The notes: a model not told the origin generated them from the letters alone. Numbered from the stretch's first letter, positions 42,315 to 51,227 are shown. The stretch is 64,000 nucleotides of DNA from Pontibacillus salipaludis (GCF_014642405.1 NZ_BMIN01000005.1:84727-148726); one strand, 5' to 3'. Numbers and translations are program-made.

Positions 42315-43475
42315 ATGTTTTTCAATTTAGAAGCGGCTTTTTATGTCATTTATGTACTGGCAGGACTCATGACCATTATGTCATCCATTATTATCGGCAT
42401 TAAAGTTAAGAAGAAACGAACACATAAGAAAACAGAAAAAGTCATGCAAGAACATGAAAGTTACTTCAAGTACGTGACGCAACAATTAGACGCCAAGGAA
42501 TCGTTGCACGTTCCAAAAGCTGAACTCACAACATTTGAGAAGAAGGTCTTTCAACGTGAGTTAGTTGAACGAATCGAGCGTCTATCAGGAGCTCAACGTG
42601 AAAAGCTAATCCAATTATGTAAAGATCTTGGCCTCATTGAATTCAATTTAAAACGATTGAAGAGTGGGCGCCATTACGTTCGCCTTGAAGCAGCTTATAA
42701 CTTAGGGGCTATGCGATGCGCGGAAGCTGTTCCGACCCTTTGTAAAATGCTTTATAAAAATAAGAAAGACTCAACACGTTTTATCATAGCAAGGTCCATT
42801 GCTCAAACTGCAACATCCACAGGGCAAGTCAATGATATGATTCACTATCTAGCTAAGGATCAAGAGAATAACTATCAATTAATTGTAGATATTGCTCAAG
42901 AGTCTGACTTGGATTTACACGCACCATTCATTTCTTTATTAAAGGAACCAAACCCAGAACTTACGAAGGTGGGACTGTTTGGGTTAAGAGACCAGCCGGA
43001 TTCTGAAATGCATTCCATCCTTAGGCCTCACCTCAATTCAAACGACTACGATATTCGTATGAACGCAGCGAAGCTAATGGTTGCCTCTGGAGGTTCATCG
43101 TTACAAGAAATGGAACAGTTCATGAAGTTTAAAGATGAAGAAGTTCGCTTGTTTACAGCAGAATGGATTGGCCAGACAGGCGTGAAGAAGTATCAAGAAG
43201 TACTTGAACTAGGTGTTCAAGATGAGAATAAACAGGTTGCAAGGAAGAGTGCGAAGAGCCTTTCTCAGCTAGGGGATTCTGGTTTCCGTACCCTTTGTAA
43301 GCTTGCAGTAAGCAATTTACGAAACGGAACGATCGCTTTTGAAATGATCCATGAATACTTGAAAGAAAGCGCTGCTGGGTATTCTACGAATCGTAAAGTA
43401 GCGGATTACCATCGTAAACTATCGATTTATGAAACCTACTTCGGCAAAGACCAAGAGCTTATTGACGCCATGTAA
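42315..43475 (+). CDS. Membrane-anchored HEAT-repeat protein (EPS operon gene 2)
   Basis: The 386-residue protein has an N-terminal transmembrane helix (FYVIYVLAGLMTIMSSIIIGIKV), a basic/charged linker with likely coiled coil, and about seven HEAT-like helical repeats (for example SGRHYVRLEAAYNLGAMRC, NSNDYDIRMNAAKLMVASGG, DEEVRLFTAEWIGQTG, NKQVARKSAKSLSQLG). Such proteins act as interaction scaffolds. Its place between the glycosidase and the GT2 synthase suggests it assembles the synthase complex at the cytoplasmic face of the membrane. AAAGGAGGA precedes the ATG. Confidence 0.82.
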   Translation: MFFNLEAAFYVIYVLAGLMTIMSSIIIGIKVKKKRTHKKTEKVMQEHESYFKYVTQQLDAKESLHVPKAELTTFEKKVFQRELVERIERLSGAQREKLIQLCKDLGLIEFNLKRLKSGRHYVRLEAAYNLGAMRCAEAVPTLCKMLYKNKKDSTRFIIARSIAQTATSTGQVNDMIHYLAKDQENNYQLIVDIAQESDLDLHAPFISLLKEPNPELTKVGLFGLRDQPDSEMHSILRPHLNSNDYDIRMNAAKLMVASGGSSLQEMEQFMKFKDEEVRLFTAEWIGQTGVKKYQEVLELGVQDENKQVARKSAKSLSQLGDSGFRTLCKLAVSNLRNGTIAFEMIHEYLKESAAGYSTNRKVADYHRKLSIYETYFGKDQELIDAM

Positions 43476-43495
43476 TTGGTAGAAAGGGGAGAGGC

Positions 43496-44914
43496 ATGAG
43501 AGAAATATTACTCGGTTACGGCATATTCGCAATGTATTATGTCTTAACCATCAACACGATCTACTTCGGGATTATCTTATTCTCATTTAAAGAAATCTCT
43601 AAAATCCTAAAAAGCACGACATTCTCAAAATACAAATCGTTATCGGGATCGAACAACGTACCTCCCATATCGATTCTTGTACCAGCGTTTAACGAGGAGT
43701 TAACGATTATAGAAAACGTTCGTTCACTTCTCGCTCTACACTATCCGAAACACGAAGTTATCGTCGTGAATGACGGATCAAGTGACGACACGGTTGGTGT
43801 TCTAATTAAGGAATTTGAACTTCAATATTACAAGCCAACATCGATCAAGGATGTCATTAAGACGGCGAAGGTGAGAGGGCTTTACTATAACCCAGATTAT
43901 CCAAATCTTTATGTCGTGGATAAAGAAAATGGCGGTAAAGCGGACTCATTAAATGCAGGGATTAACTTATCCAGTTATCCACTCATCTCATCTATCGATG
44001 CTGACTCGTTATTAGAAGAAGATGCACTTATTCGAATTGCACGTATGTACATGGAAAAGCCTGAGGAGTATGTTGCGATTGGCGGGAATGTCCGCATTGC
44101 AAACGGCTGTAAGATTGAAAATGGCGTTGTGAAAAATGTGAAACTACCGAAAAAGCTACTACCAATGTGGCAGCTAGTCGAATATATGAAAGCCTTCTTA
44201 GGTGGACGTATTGGCTGGAGTTCTGTAAATGGTTTAATTATCGTCTCTGGCGCGTTCGGTGTATTCCGTAAAGATTATGTGGTTGAAGTAGGGGGCTACC
44301 GAGGTGGTTACCCAGGTGAAGATATGAACATTATTATTAAACTTCACCGTCACATGCTTGAGAACAATTTACCGTATAAGGTTGCCTTTTGCCCTGACGC
44401 TGTTTGTTGGACGCAGGCACCTGATACATTCAAAATCCTTGGAAGCCAACGTAAGCGCTGGGGTCGCGGTAACTTGAAGAATATGATCGAGGAAGGCCGC
44501 TTTATGTTTATGCGACCGAAATATAAGATCATGGGTTGGCTAACAATTCCCTATAACATCATTTTCGAAACGTTAAGTCCTTATTTCAGAATTACAGGAT
44601 TACTTGCTCTAATTGGGTACGCTCTTATGGATATGTCAGGTTGGAAGATTTTACTCGTCTTCAGCTTAATCAATATTCTTTACGGAACATTACTCGGAAT
44701 TGGATCCATGCTTCTTGAAGAGATTGCCTTCCAACGTTATCCGAGAATTCGAGATTTCTTTAAGATGTTGATCTATACAGTGCTTATGTTCTTCGGTTAT
44801 AGACAACTTGGGATTCTGTGGAGATTCTTAGGTCACATCGACTTCTTCCGTAAGAAGACATCTTGGGGAACGATGGTCCGAACAAGTTTCAATGAAGATA
44901 AGAAATCAGCCTAA
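43496..44914 (+). CDS. Processive GT2 glycosyltransferase, polysaccharide synthase (EPS operon gene 3)
   Basis: The 472-residue protein is a processive family 2 synthase. It has an N-terminal TM (YYVLTINTIYFGIILFSF), SILVPAFNEE, VIVVNDGSSDDT, the DxD-type SIDADSLL, GGYPGEDMNI with the catalytic ED, and the QxxRW motif QRKRWGRGNL at about residue 320. C-terminal TM segments follow (LSPYFRITGLLALIGYALM, ILLVFSLINILYGTLLGIGSM, FKMLIYTVLMFFGY). This is the arrangement of IcaA/PgaC and hyaluronan synthases, which polymerise and extrude beta-linked chains. Neighbouring UDP-GlcNAc supply genes suggest a GlcNAc-containing product (inference). AAGGGGAGAG precedes the ATG. Confidence 0.9.
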   Translation: MREILLGYGIFAMYYVLTINTIYFGIILFSFKEISKILKSTTFSKYKSLSGSNNVPPISILVPAFNEELTIIENVRSLLALHYPKHEVIVVNDGSSDDTVGVLIKEFELQYYKPTSIKDVIKTAKVRGLYYNPDYPNLYVVDKENGGKADSLNAGINLSSYPLISSIDADSLLEEDALIRIARMYMEKPEEYVAIGGNVRIANGCKIENGVVKNVKLPKKLLPMWQLVEYMKAFLGGRIGWSSVNGLIIVSGAFGVFRKDYVVEVGGYRGGYPGEDMNIIIKLHRHMLENNLPYKVAFCPDAVCWTQAPDTFKILGSQRKRWGRGNLKNMIEEGRFMFMRPKYKIMGWLTIPYNIIFETLSPYFRITGLLALIGYALMDMSGWKILLVFSLINILYGTLLGIGSMLLEEIAFQRYPRIRDFFKMLIYTVLMFFGYRQLGILWRFLGHIDFFRKKTSWGTMVRTSFNEDKKSA

Positions 44915-44936
44915 TGGAAAGAGGGGGTAGAGAGCT

Positions 44937-45743
44937 GTGGAACAGCAAGTGGGATCACGGATTATTCAGACGTTTCATCATTTCCTAGAGTATTATCAGG
45001 AAAGTAACTTAGCTTGTGGAATGATTATTGCTCGCGCAGATCTTAATGCCAAGGAGCTTGAGAAGCTGAAAGCTCATATGGAACGCCTCGAGCCAGAGGT
45101 AGGTGTTCAGTTTAGTCATGATCAGACAGAAGGGTTGGTTGGTATTTTACTAGACAACCGCACCATTGGGTATTCCCACTTTTATTCCTTATATGTAAAA
45201 GACTTCTTAGAAGAGAATGGCTTTCTTTCAGGTTCCATATTGGTTGGGAGCTTTCCTGAAAGCAGTCCATATGCAGAGCAGATGCTCTTTGATATGGTTT
45301 CTGAAATCATTTCAGAAAACGGGCCTCAAGGTGAGATCCGCGTCTTTAAAAAAGAAAATAACAAAAAGAATGATTCAATTTTAATTGTGGATAGTGATGA
45401 AAAAGTGTTGGAACTGGTTACCTCGTATTTTACTCATAAAGGGTACACCGTTCACACCGCAACTGATGGTAAAGAGGGTGTAGCTCAATACGAGAAGCAC
45501 CATCCGAGCCTTGTTATTACAGAAATTAATTTATCAGCTCTTGGTGGTTATCAGTTCATTCATCATATTCAACATTTAGAGGCTGTGAAGGCTGCGCCTA
45601 TTATGGTGCTTACGAATAAGCAATTAGAAGAAGATGTTAAGCGAACATTCGAATACGGGGTATCCGACTATGTCACGAAGCCATTTTCCTTAATGGAACT
45701 CGAATCACGAATGGTTAAGTTGTTACAAGCGGTTCATTCATAA
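44937..45743 (+). CDS. Pseudo-response regulator with N-terminal domain of unknown type (EPS operon gene 4)
   Basis: The 268-residue protein has an N-terminal domain of about 135 residues and a C-terminal receiver-like domain (SILIVDSDEKVLELV, ..VLTNKQLEED, ..YVTKPFSLMELE). The strand that should carry the phosphoacceptor Asp reads LVITEINLSALGG, with Glu at that position, so normal phosphotransfer is unlikely. The N-terminal part has the length and alternating pattern of a degenerate GGDEF/PelD-like fold but lacks GGDEF. I regard that as a guess. The start is GTG with GAGGGGG upstream. It probably controls the synthase post-translationally. Confidence 0.75.
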   Translation: MEQQVGSRIIQTFHHFLEYYQESNLACGMIIARADLNAKELEKLKAHMERLEPEVGVQFSHDQTEGLVGILLDNRTIGYSHFYSLYVKDFLEENGFLSGSILVGSFPESSPYAEQMLFDMVSEIISENGPQGEIRVFKKENNKKNDSILIVDSDEKVLELVTSYFTHKGYTVHTATDGKEGVAQYEKHHPSLVITEINLSALGGYQFIHHIQHLEAVKAAPIMVLTNKQLEEDVKRTFEYGVSDYVTKPFSLMELESRMVKLLQAVHS

Positions 45744-45764
45744 TTTATTTAGGGGGACTTATTC

Positions 45765-47120
45765 ATGAAATATGCAAATCATTTAGCTCAAAAAATTGAA
45801 GCGAAGAAAGCAAATATTGGTGTAATCGGTATGGGTTATGTAGGACTTCCGTTAGCGGTTGAAATGGTGAAATCCGGTTTCAACGTAACAGGAATTGACC
45901 TTGACCCGAATAAAATCGACGCACTAAAAGCAGGAGATTCTTATATTCAGGACATTACAGATCAAGATCTTAGAGAAGCACTTGAATCAGGGCGTTTCCG
46001 TCCTTCAACAGATTATGACCTTGTGAACGAATTAGACGCAATCAGCATCTGTGTTCCAACTCCTTTAAGTGAGAACCAAGATCCTGACACGTCCTATATC
46101 ACAAGTGTAATCGAGAAAGTGAAGCCAAGCATGAAGAAAGGGACATTGATCACGCTTGAGAGTACGACGTACCCAGGTACAACAGAAGAGCTTATTCTTA
46201 GCGAATTTAATAAGTTAGGCTATCAAGCTGGTGAAGACTTCTTCCTATGCTACTCGCCTGAACGTGTAGACCCAGGTAACGACACCTTTAACACGAAGAA
46301 CATGCCGAAAGTAATTGGCGGAGTAACGCCGAAATGTAGCGAGCTTGGTGCGAGCTTGTATCAAAACTACGTAGGCAATGTTGTTCCTGTTTCATCTCCA
46401 CGAGTTGCTGAGATGTCTAAGCTTCTTGAAAACACGTTCCGTAGTGTGAATATTGCTTTCGTCAATGAAATTGCGATGATGTGTGAACGAATGGACATCG
46501 ATGTTTGGGAAGTAATCGATGCAGCAGCGACAAAACCATTCGGCTTCATGAAATTCCAACCGGGACCTGGAATTGGCGGTCACTGCATTCCGCTTGATCC
46601 AATGTACCTTTCTTGGAAAGCAAAAGGATTCCGTTTCTACAGCAAGTTTATCGACCTTGCACAATCCATTAATAGCAACATGCCTGACGTTGTTGTGTCT
46701 AAGACATCACAAGTTCTTAACGTTTACGGGCGTTCTGTTAATAGCTCAAACATCTTGATTCTAGGAATGGCGTACAAGCCAAATATCAGTGACCTTCGTG
46801 AATCTCCAGGTCTTTATCTTTATGAGCTTTACAAAGAGAGTGGGGCTAACGTAGAGTATTGCGATCCACATGCTCATAGCTTCATTGATGATGACGGTGA
46901 GATTGTAAGATCGGTTCCTTACAACAAAGAACAGTTGAAGAAATATGATTGCATGGTACTTGTAACGAATCACTCTGACTTTGATTATCAAGAATTGGCT
47001 GATCTTGGTGTACCAATTGTTGATACTCGTAACGCATTTGAAGAGTTCGACCGTGATCACATTCACAAGCTTGGAACATCTTCTAAAGTTCACACAAAAG
47101 ATCATTCTATAGCATTATAA
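45765..47120 (+). CDS. Nucleotide-sugar 6-dehydrogenase, UDP-GlcNAc type (WbpA-like) (EPS operon gene 5)
   Basis: The 451-residue protein has an N-terminal Rossmann GMGYVGLPLAVEMVKSG motif, the central dimerisation region, and the catalytic Cys in PGPGIGGHCIPLDPMYLSWKAK (Cys about residue 272). Enzymes with GGHCIPLDP belong to the WbpA/WecC/TviB branch acting on N-acetylated sugars, whereas UDP-glucose dehydrogenases have GGSCFPKD. It should convert UDP-GlcNAc (or UDP-ManNAc) to the uronic acid with two NAD+. Together with glmS and the GlmU-like gene it supplies a uronic precursor to the GT2 synthase. Confidence 0.87.
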   Translation: MKYANHLAQKIEAKKANIGVIGMGYVGLPLAVEMVKSGFNVTGIDLDPNKIDALKAGDSYIQDITDQDLREALESGRFRPSTDYDLVNELDAISICVPTPLSENQDPDTSYITSVIEKVKPSMKKGTLITLESTTYPGTTEELILSEFNKLGYQAGEDFFLCYSPERVDPGNDTFNTKNMPKVIGGVTPKCSELGASLYQNYVGNVVPVSSPRVAEMSKLLENTFRSVNIAFVNEIAMMCERMDIDVWEVIDAAATKPFGFMKFQPGPGIGGHCIPLDPMYLSWKAKGFRFYSKFIDLAQSINSNMPDVVVSKTSQVLNVYGRSVNSSNILILGMAYKPNISDLRESPGLYLYELYKESGANVEYCDPHAHSFIDDDGEIVRSVPYNKEQLKKYDCMVLVTNHSDFDYQELADLGVPIVDTRNAFEEFDRDHIHKLGTSSKVHTKDHSIAL

Positions 47121-47170
47121 GTAGATTTAGTAACCATTATACAAACACACAGACAAGGGAGATGAGAAAC

Positions 47171-49003
47171 ATGTGCGGAATCATGGGGTATATCGGACAG
47201 CAGCACACGCAAGAAATTTTAACAAATGGACTTAAGAAGCTTGAGTATCGCGGCTATGACTCTGTTGGGGTGGCGATCCACGACGGAGAAGAGGTTCATG
47301 TAACGAAAGCAGAAGGGCGCTTAGATAACCTGGCGTCCCGTCTACAAGACGCACCACTTCAAGGTTCTATTGGGATAGGTCATACACGTTGGGCGACACA
47401 TGGTCGTCCTTCTGATGAGAACTCTCACCCTCATACAGATGATGAGACAGAATTTGCGGTCGTTCACAACGGAATTATCGAGAACTATATCGAGCTCAAA
47501 GATGAACTTGTTGCAGAGGGCGCAACATTCACATCTGAAACTGACTCAGAAGTCATCGCGCATTTACTTACGAAGCTATATGACGGCGATGTTGTCTCAA
47601 CCATTCAGAAAGTGGTTGAAAAATTAGACGGTGCTTATGCGTTAGGTGTTGTATCTCGTCATACTCCAGGTAAATTATACGCAGTTCGACAAGCAAGTCC
47701 GCTTATTATTGGCTCAGGAAACGGGGAGAACTTCATTAGTTCAGATATCCCAGCAGTCTTGGAGCATACGCGTGATGTGTACATCTTAGAAGATGGAGAA
47801 ATGGCTGTACTAACGGAAGAAAGCATTTCTTTAATGGATGTTACAACAGGGAAATCCATCTCTCGTGATCTATTCCGGGTGGATTGGGATATGGAACAAG
47901 CGGAGAAGAACGGCTTCGATCACTTTATGTTAAAAGAAATCTTCGAACAGCCGAAAGCTCTTGAAAAGACAATGGCTGGTCGAGTAGATAAAGAAACAAA
48001 CGAAGTTGATTTCCCTGAACTTGCTTGGACGGAAGAACAAGTAGCGAAGTGGGATAAAGTTCACATTGTAGCATGTGGAACAGCTTACCACGCTGGACTA
48101 TTAGGTAAAGCAGCAATTGAAGAATTAACACGCACACCGGTTGATGTAGAAGTGGCGTCAGAATTCCGTTACCGTAACCCAATCGTAAACGAAAATACGC
48201 TTGTCATCGCGGTGAGTCAATCGGGTGAAACAGCTGACACATTAGCGGCACTTCGTCAAAGTAAGGAACTGGGCGCAAAAACGTTATCCATTACGAATGT
48301 TGTAGGGAGCTCGATCTCTCGTGAAGCCGACAACGTTATTTTAACACTAGCAGGACCAGAGATTGCCGTTGCTTCAACGAAAGCATACACGACTCAAGTA
48401 TTATCGTTCTATCTACTAGGCATTTACTTAGCTCAGAAGAAGAAGCAAATCACACCAGAACAAAATGCTCAATACATGGCAGCTCTTCAGGAAGTACCGG
48501 AGCAAATGGAAGAGATCTTGTTCCATAACGATGAGATTAAAGAGTACGGCGAATCCATTAAAGATGCGAAGAGTGTGTTCTTCTTGGGACGTGGAATCGA
48601 TACCGCAGTTGCCCTTGAAGGGTCATTGAAATTAAAAGAAATTTCATACATCCATTCTGAAGCCTATGCGGCTGGTGAATTAAAGCATGGTACGCTTGCC
48701 TTGATCGAAGAAGGGACACCAATCATCTCTCTACTTACTCAAGAGAAGCTGTACGATAAGATGCTTGGAAACATCAAAGAAGTGAGTGCACGAGGAGCAA
48801 ATGTTTTAGGGGTAACGATGAGAGGGAATGTGAAAGTAACACAATACGTCGATGAGACATGCTTCATACCAGAAACATATTCTCTATTTACGCCATTATT
48901 ATCCGTTCTCCCTCTACAGCTGATTTCCTATTACACATCTCTAGCGCTTGGAAACGATGTGGACAAACCACGTAACCTGGCTAAGAGTGTAACGGTAGAA
49001 TAA
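47171..49003 (+). CDS. glmS: Glutamine--fructose-6-phosphate aminotransferase (EPS operon gene 6)
   Basis: The 610-residue enzyme has the N-terminal glutaminase with Cys directly after Met (MCGIMGYIG, ATG 47171). GHTRWATHG, HNGIIENY and TDSEVIAHL follow, then two SIS isomerase domains (HIVACGTAYHAG, AVSQSGETADTLAAL, FLGRGIDTAVALEGSLKLKEISY) and the C-terminal PRNLAKSVTVE. It makes glucosamine-6-phosphate, the first step to UDP-GlcNAc. The gap to the previous gene is only 50 bp, so the usual glmS ribozyme is absent. That suggests a second copy dedicated to polymer synthesis, not subject to GlcN6P feedback. Confidence 0.95.
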   Translation: MCGIMGYIGQQHTQEILTNGLKKLEYRGYDSVGVAIHDGEEVHVTKAEGRLDNLASRLQDAPLQGSIGIGHTRWATHGRPSDENSHPHTDDETEFAVVHNGIIENYIELKDELVAEGATFTSETDSEVIAHLLTKLYDGDVVSTIQKVVEKLDGAYALGVVSRHTPGKLYAVRQASPLIIGSGNGENFISSDIPAVLEHTRDVYILEDGEMAVLTEESISLMDVTTGKSISRDLFRVDWDMEQAEKNGFDHFMLKEIFEQPKALEKTMAGRVDKETNEVDFPELAWTEEQVAKWDKVHIVACGTAYHAGLLGKAAIEELTRTPVDVEVASEFRYRNPIVNENTLVIAVSQSGETADTLAALRQSKELGAKTLSITNVVGSSISREADNVILTLAGPEIAVASTKAYTTQVLSFYLLGIYLAQKKKQITPEQNAQYMAALQEVPEQMEEILFHNDEIKEYGESIKDAKSVFFLGRGIDTAVALEGSLKLKEISYIHSEAYAAGELKHGTLALIEEGTPIISLLTQEKLYDKMLGNIKEVSARGANVLGVTMRGNVKVTQYVDETCFIPETYSLFTPLLSVLPLQLISYYTSLALGNDVDKPRNLAKSVTVE

Positions 49004-49023
49004 ATCTAAAAGGAGGTTCCCTC

Positions 49024-49191
49024 TTGCAAAAGGAACGTCACCAAACAACGCTCGATGAATCAAACTTGAAAACGATTATGCTAGGCATTCAAGAAAAAAT
49101 TAATGACCAAACCATCTCCGAAGATGGCCAAATCTTAACAAAACTAATCAACGACCTGCGCCCCCATTTCCAACAAGCAGGCAACGAATAA
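49024..49191 (+). CDS. Small protein in the EPS operon, 55 aa
   Basis: The TTG start lies 5-6 bases after a perfect AAAGGAGG. The peptide is hydrophilic and helix-prone (LKTIMLGIQEKINDQTISEDGQILTKLINDLRPHFQ), without a membrane segment. It sits between glmS and the glmU-like gene. I recognise no family. A regulatory or assembly partner of the neighbouring enzymes is one possibility. Confidence 0.6.
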   Translation: MQKERHQTTLDESNLKTIMLGIQEKINDQTISEDGQILTKLINDLRPHFQQAGNE

Positions 49192-49198
49192 CATACTA

Positions 49199-49290
49199 TA
49201 ACAGACACGCTTTACTCGTTTAGTAAGATAAAGCGTGTCTGACACCCTTTAGTGAAGTGAAGCGTGCCAGACACTCTTCACCTCACTAAA
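49199..49290. repeat. GTGCCAGACACC-family repeat with terminator-like hairpin inside the EPS operon
   Basis: AGACACGCTTTA (49203) pairs perfectly with TAAAGCGTGTCT (49229-49240), and a further GCGTGCCAGACAC copy follows. It lies in the only long gap inside the operon, just upstream of the glmU-like gene, and could act as an internal terminator. Confidence 0.82.
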
Positions 49291-49319
49291 GTACATATGA
49301 AAGTGAGGGAGTGAAGGAT

Positions 49320-50300
49320 ATGGAACGTACATATGCCGTTGTGTTAGCGGCTGGTAAGGGAACAAGGATGAAATCGGATCTTCCGAAGGTGCTTCATCCT
49401 GTTTGCGGAAAGCCGATGGTTGAACATATTACAGATTTACTAAGAGACTTACAGATGAACGAAATTGTGACCGTTGTGGGTCATAAGAGTGAAATGGTTA
49501 AGGAGCAGTTGGGAGAGTCTGTTACGTATGCTCATCAGTCTGAGCAATTAGGGACAGCACATGCTGTTCAAATGAGTGCAGACCAGCTAGCTCATCAAGA
49601 AGGGACGACTGTCATCATCACAGGAGACACCCCTCTTATTACGAGTAACACCGTTCAGAACTTGCTCGATCATCATCGTGAAACAAATGCAGCAGCGACG
49701 ATCTTAACGATGCTACCTGAGGATCCAACAGGATACGGGAGAATCGTAAGAAACAGAGACGGAAACGTTGAGCGTATTGTAGAGCAAAAAGATGCCACGC
49801 CTGAAGAACAATCCATCGGGGAAGTGAACACAGGAATCTTCTGCTTTGATAATAAGTTATTATTCCAATCTCTTAATCAAGTTGGAACGAACAACAATCA
49901 AAGCGAATACTACCTGCCTGATGTAATTGAAATATTAAAAGAGCAAGGATATACGATCTCAGCTACCTCAACAGAGGATGTAGCTGAAGGACTTGGAGTG
50001 AACGATCGGGTTCAACTTGCTAAAGCAGAAAAAATCATGCAGCAGCGAATCATTGAGCGTCATATGAAGAATGGTGTTTCTTTCATAGATTCTTCTTCTA
50101 GCTACGTTGAGGCTGATGTGAAGATCGGCCAAGATACGCTGATTGAGCCGCGCGCTCATATAAGAGGGAAGTCAGTGATTGGCTCCTACTGTGTGATCGG
50201 TCCTGATGTTGACCTGAGAGATCTTGAAGTTCGGGACAAAACTAGAGTTCAGAACTTCTCCATGACGAATGATATTTGTAAAATCCCTATTCATTCATAA
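49320..50300 (+). CDS. Shortened GlmU-like UDP-GlcNAc pyrophosphorylase (EPS operon gene 8)
   Basis: The 326-residue protein has the GlmU N-terminal pyrophosphorylase domain: AVVLAAGKGTRMKSDLPKVLH (residues 6-26, split landmark), QLGTAHAV, TGDTPLI, GYGRIVR, VNTGIFCF. The beginning of the left-handed beta-helix follows (VEADVKIGQDTLIEPRAHIRG...). It stops about 130 residues before the end of a full GlmU, so the acetyltransferase active site is missing. It can make UDP-GlcNAc from GlcNAc-1-P but needs another GlmU for acetylation. GGGAGTGAAGG precedes the ATG at 49320. It is part of the polymer precursor supply. Confidence 0.87.
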   Translation: MERTYAVVLAAGKGTRMKSDLPKVLHPVCGKPMVEHITDLLRDLQMNEIVTVVGHKSEMVKEQLGESVTYAHQSEQLGTAHAVQMSADQLAHQEGTTVIITGDTPLITSNTVQNLLDHHRETNAAATILTMLPEDPTGYGRIVRNRDGNVERIVEQKDATPEEQSIGEVNTGIFCFDNKLLFQSLNQVGTNNNQSEYYLPDVIEILKEQGYTISATSTEDVAEGLGVNDRVQLAKAEKIMQQRIIERHMKNGVSFIDSSSSYVEADVKIGQDTLIEPRAHIRGKSVIGSYCVIGPDVDLRDLEVRDKTRVQNFSMTNDICKIPIHS

Positions 50301-50318
50301 AGGGTGTGAAGAGTTTTT

Positions 50319-51227
50319 GTGAACAAGCTTGGTAGGATCATTAAAACGTACAAGATCTCCGCTATGATCTTGAGTGTGTTCATTATTTTAGGAGTGGGTT
50401 ACATGGTCTTTAGTGAAGATCAAAATCAAACGAAAAAGGCAACTTGGATTTGGGACGTCTCTAAAATTGAGGAAGACCCTGAACAAGCTGTTTCCTTTTT
50501 AAAAGAAGAAAAGGTGAACCTTGTATACATCCATATTGACTTTGAAACCTTTAGGCCAGGTCCGTATCGTTCCTTTATTCAACACGCCAGTAAAGAGGAT
50601 ATTGATGTTTATGCGCTAGGTGGAGACCCAAACTGGGCGCTTATTAAGAACCGGGATAGTCTCGATCATTTTGTGTCGATCGTTCATGATTACAACAATA
50701 CGGTCGGGGAGGATCAGAAATTCGCTGGCGTTCACGTTGATATTGAGCCATACCTCTTATCGCAATGGAAAGAGGATGCTGATAATGTAATCAATCAGTG
50801 GATGATGAATACCGTTCATTTGATTCGAGAAGCAAAAGAACAGGATCATCTGCAAGTCAGTGGGGATTTCCCTTTCTGGATTCATGAGAAAAAAGTTCCT
50901 TATAAGGACCAGACATTAAGCGAGTGGATGATCGAGCACTACGATTCCATGACGCTGATGGCCTATCGAAACAAGTCAGAAGGGCCAAACGGTATTCAAT
51001 CCATTTCAAAGCCGATTGTAAATGAAGCTAGTAAAGAAGGGAAATCCGTTATAGTCGGGGTCAATGTCATAGATAGTGCAGAAGGAGCTCACACCACATT
51101 CCACGGTGATGAACCTGGAACCATGAACCAAGAACTAGAAGTTTTAGAAGACGCCTACAAAGGGAATAAAGGCTTTGGAGGCACAGCCATACATGATTAT
51201 TCGCATTGGATTGACCATGCGGATTAA
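50319..51227 (+). CDS. Exported single-domain GH-like TIM-barrel protein (EPS operon gene 9)
   Basis: The 302-residue protein starts with GTG after AAAGGGTGTGAAG. A signal/anchor helix (ISAMILSVFIILGVGYMVF) leads into one GH-like domain: YIHIDFETF, IDVYALGGDPNWALI, GVHVDIEPYLLSQW with intact DIE, and SMTLMAYRNKSEGPNGI. It is paralogous to both halves of the protein encoded at 38090-39796. The strand pattern with VDIE near mid-protein resembles GH18-like hydrolases, so it may cut the polymer made by this operon. Substrate is unproven. Confidence 0.75.
   Translation: MNKLGRIIKTYKISAMILSVFIILGVGYMVFSEDQNQTKKATWIWDVSKIEEDPEQAVSFLKEEKVNLVYIHIDFETFRPGPYRSFIQHASKEDIDVYALGGDPNWALIKNRDSLDHFVSIVHDYNNTVGEDQKFAGVHVDIEPYLLSQWKEDADNVINQWMMNTVHLIREAKEQDHLQVSGDFPFWIHEKKVPYKDQTLSEWMIEHYDSMTLMAYRNKSEGPNGIQSISKPIVNEASKEGKSVIVGVNVIDSAEGAHTTFHGDEPGTMNQELEVLEDAYKGNKGFGGTAIHDYSHWIDHAD

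Noticed and set aside
47121-47170. glmS ribozyme
   Set aside because: Only 50 bases separate the dehydrogenase stop from the glmS start, too short for the ribozyme.
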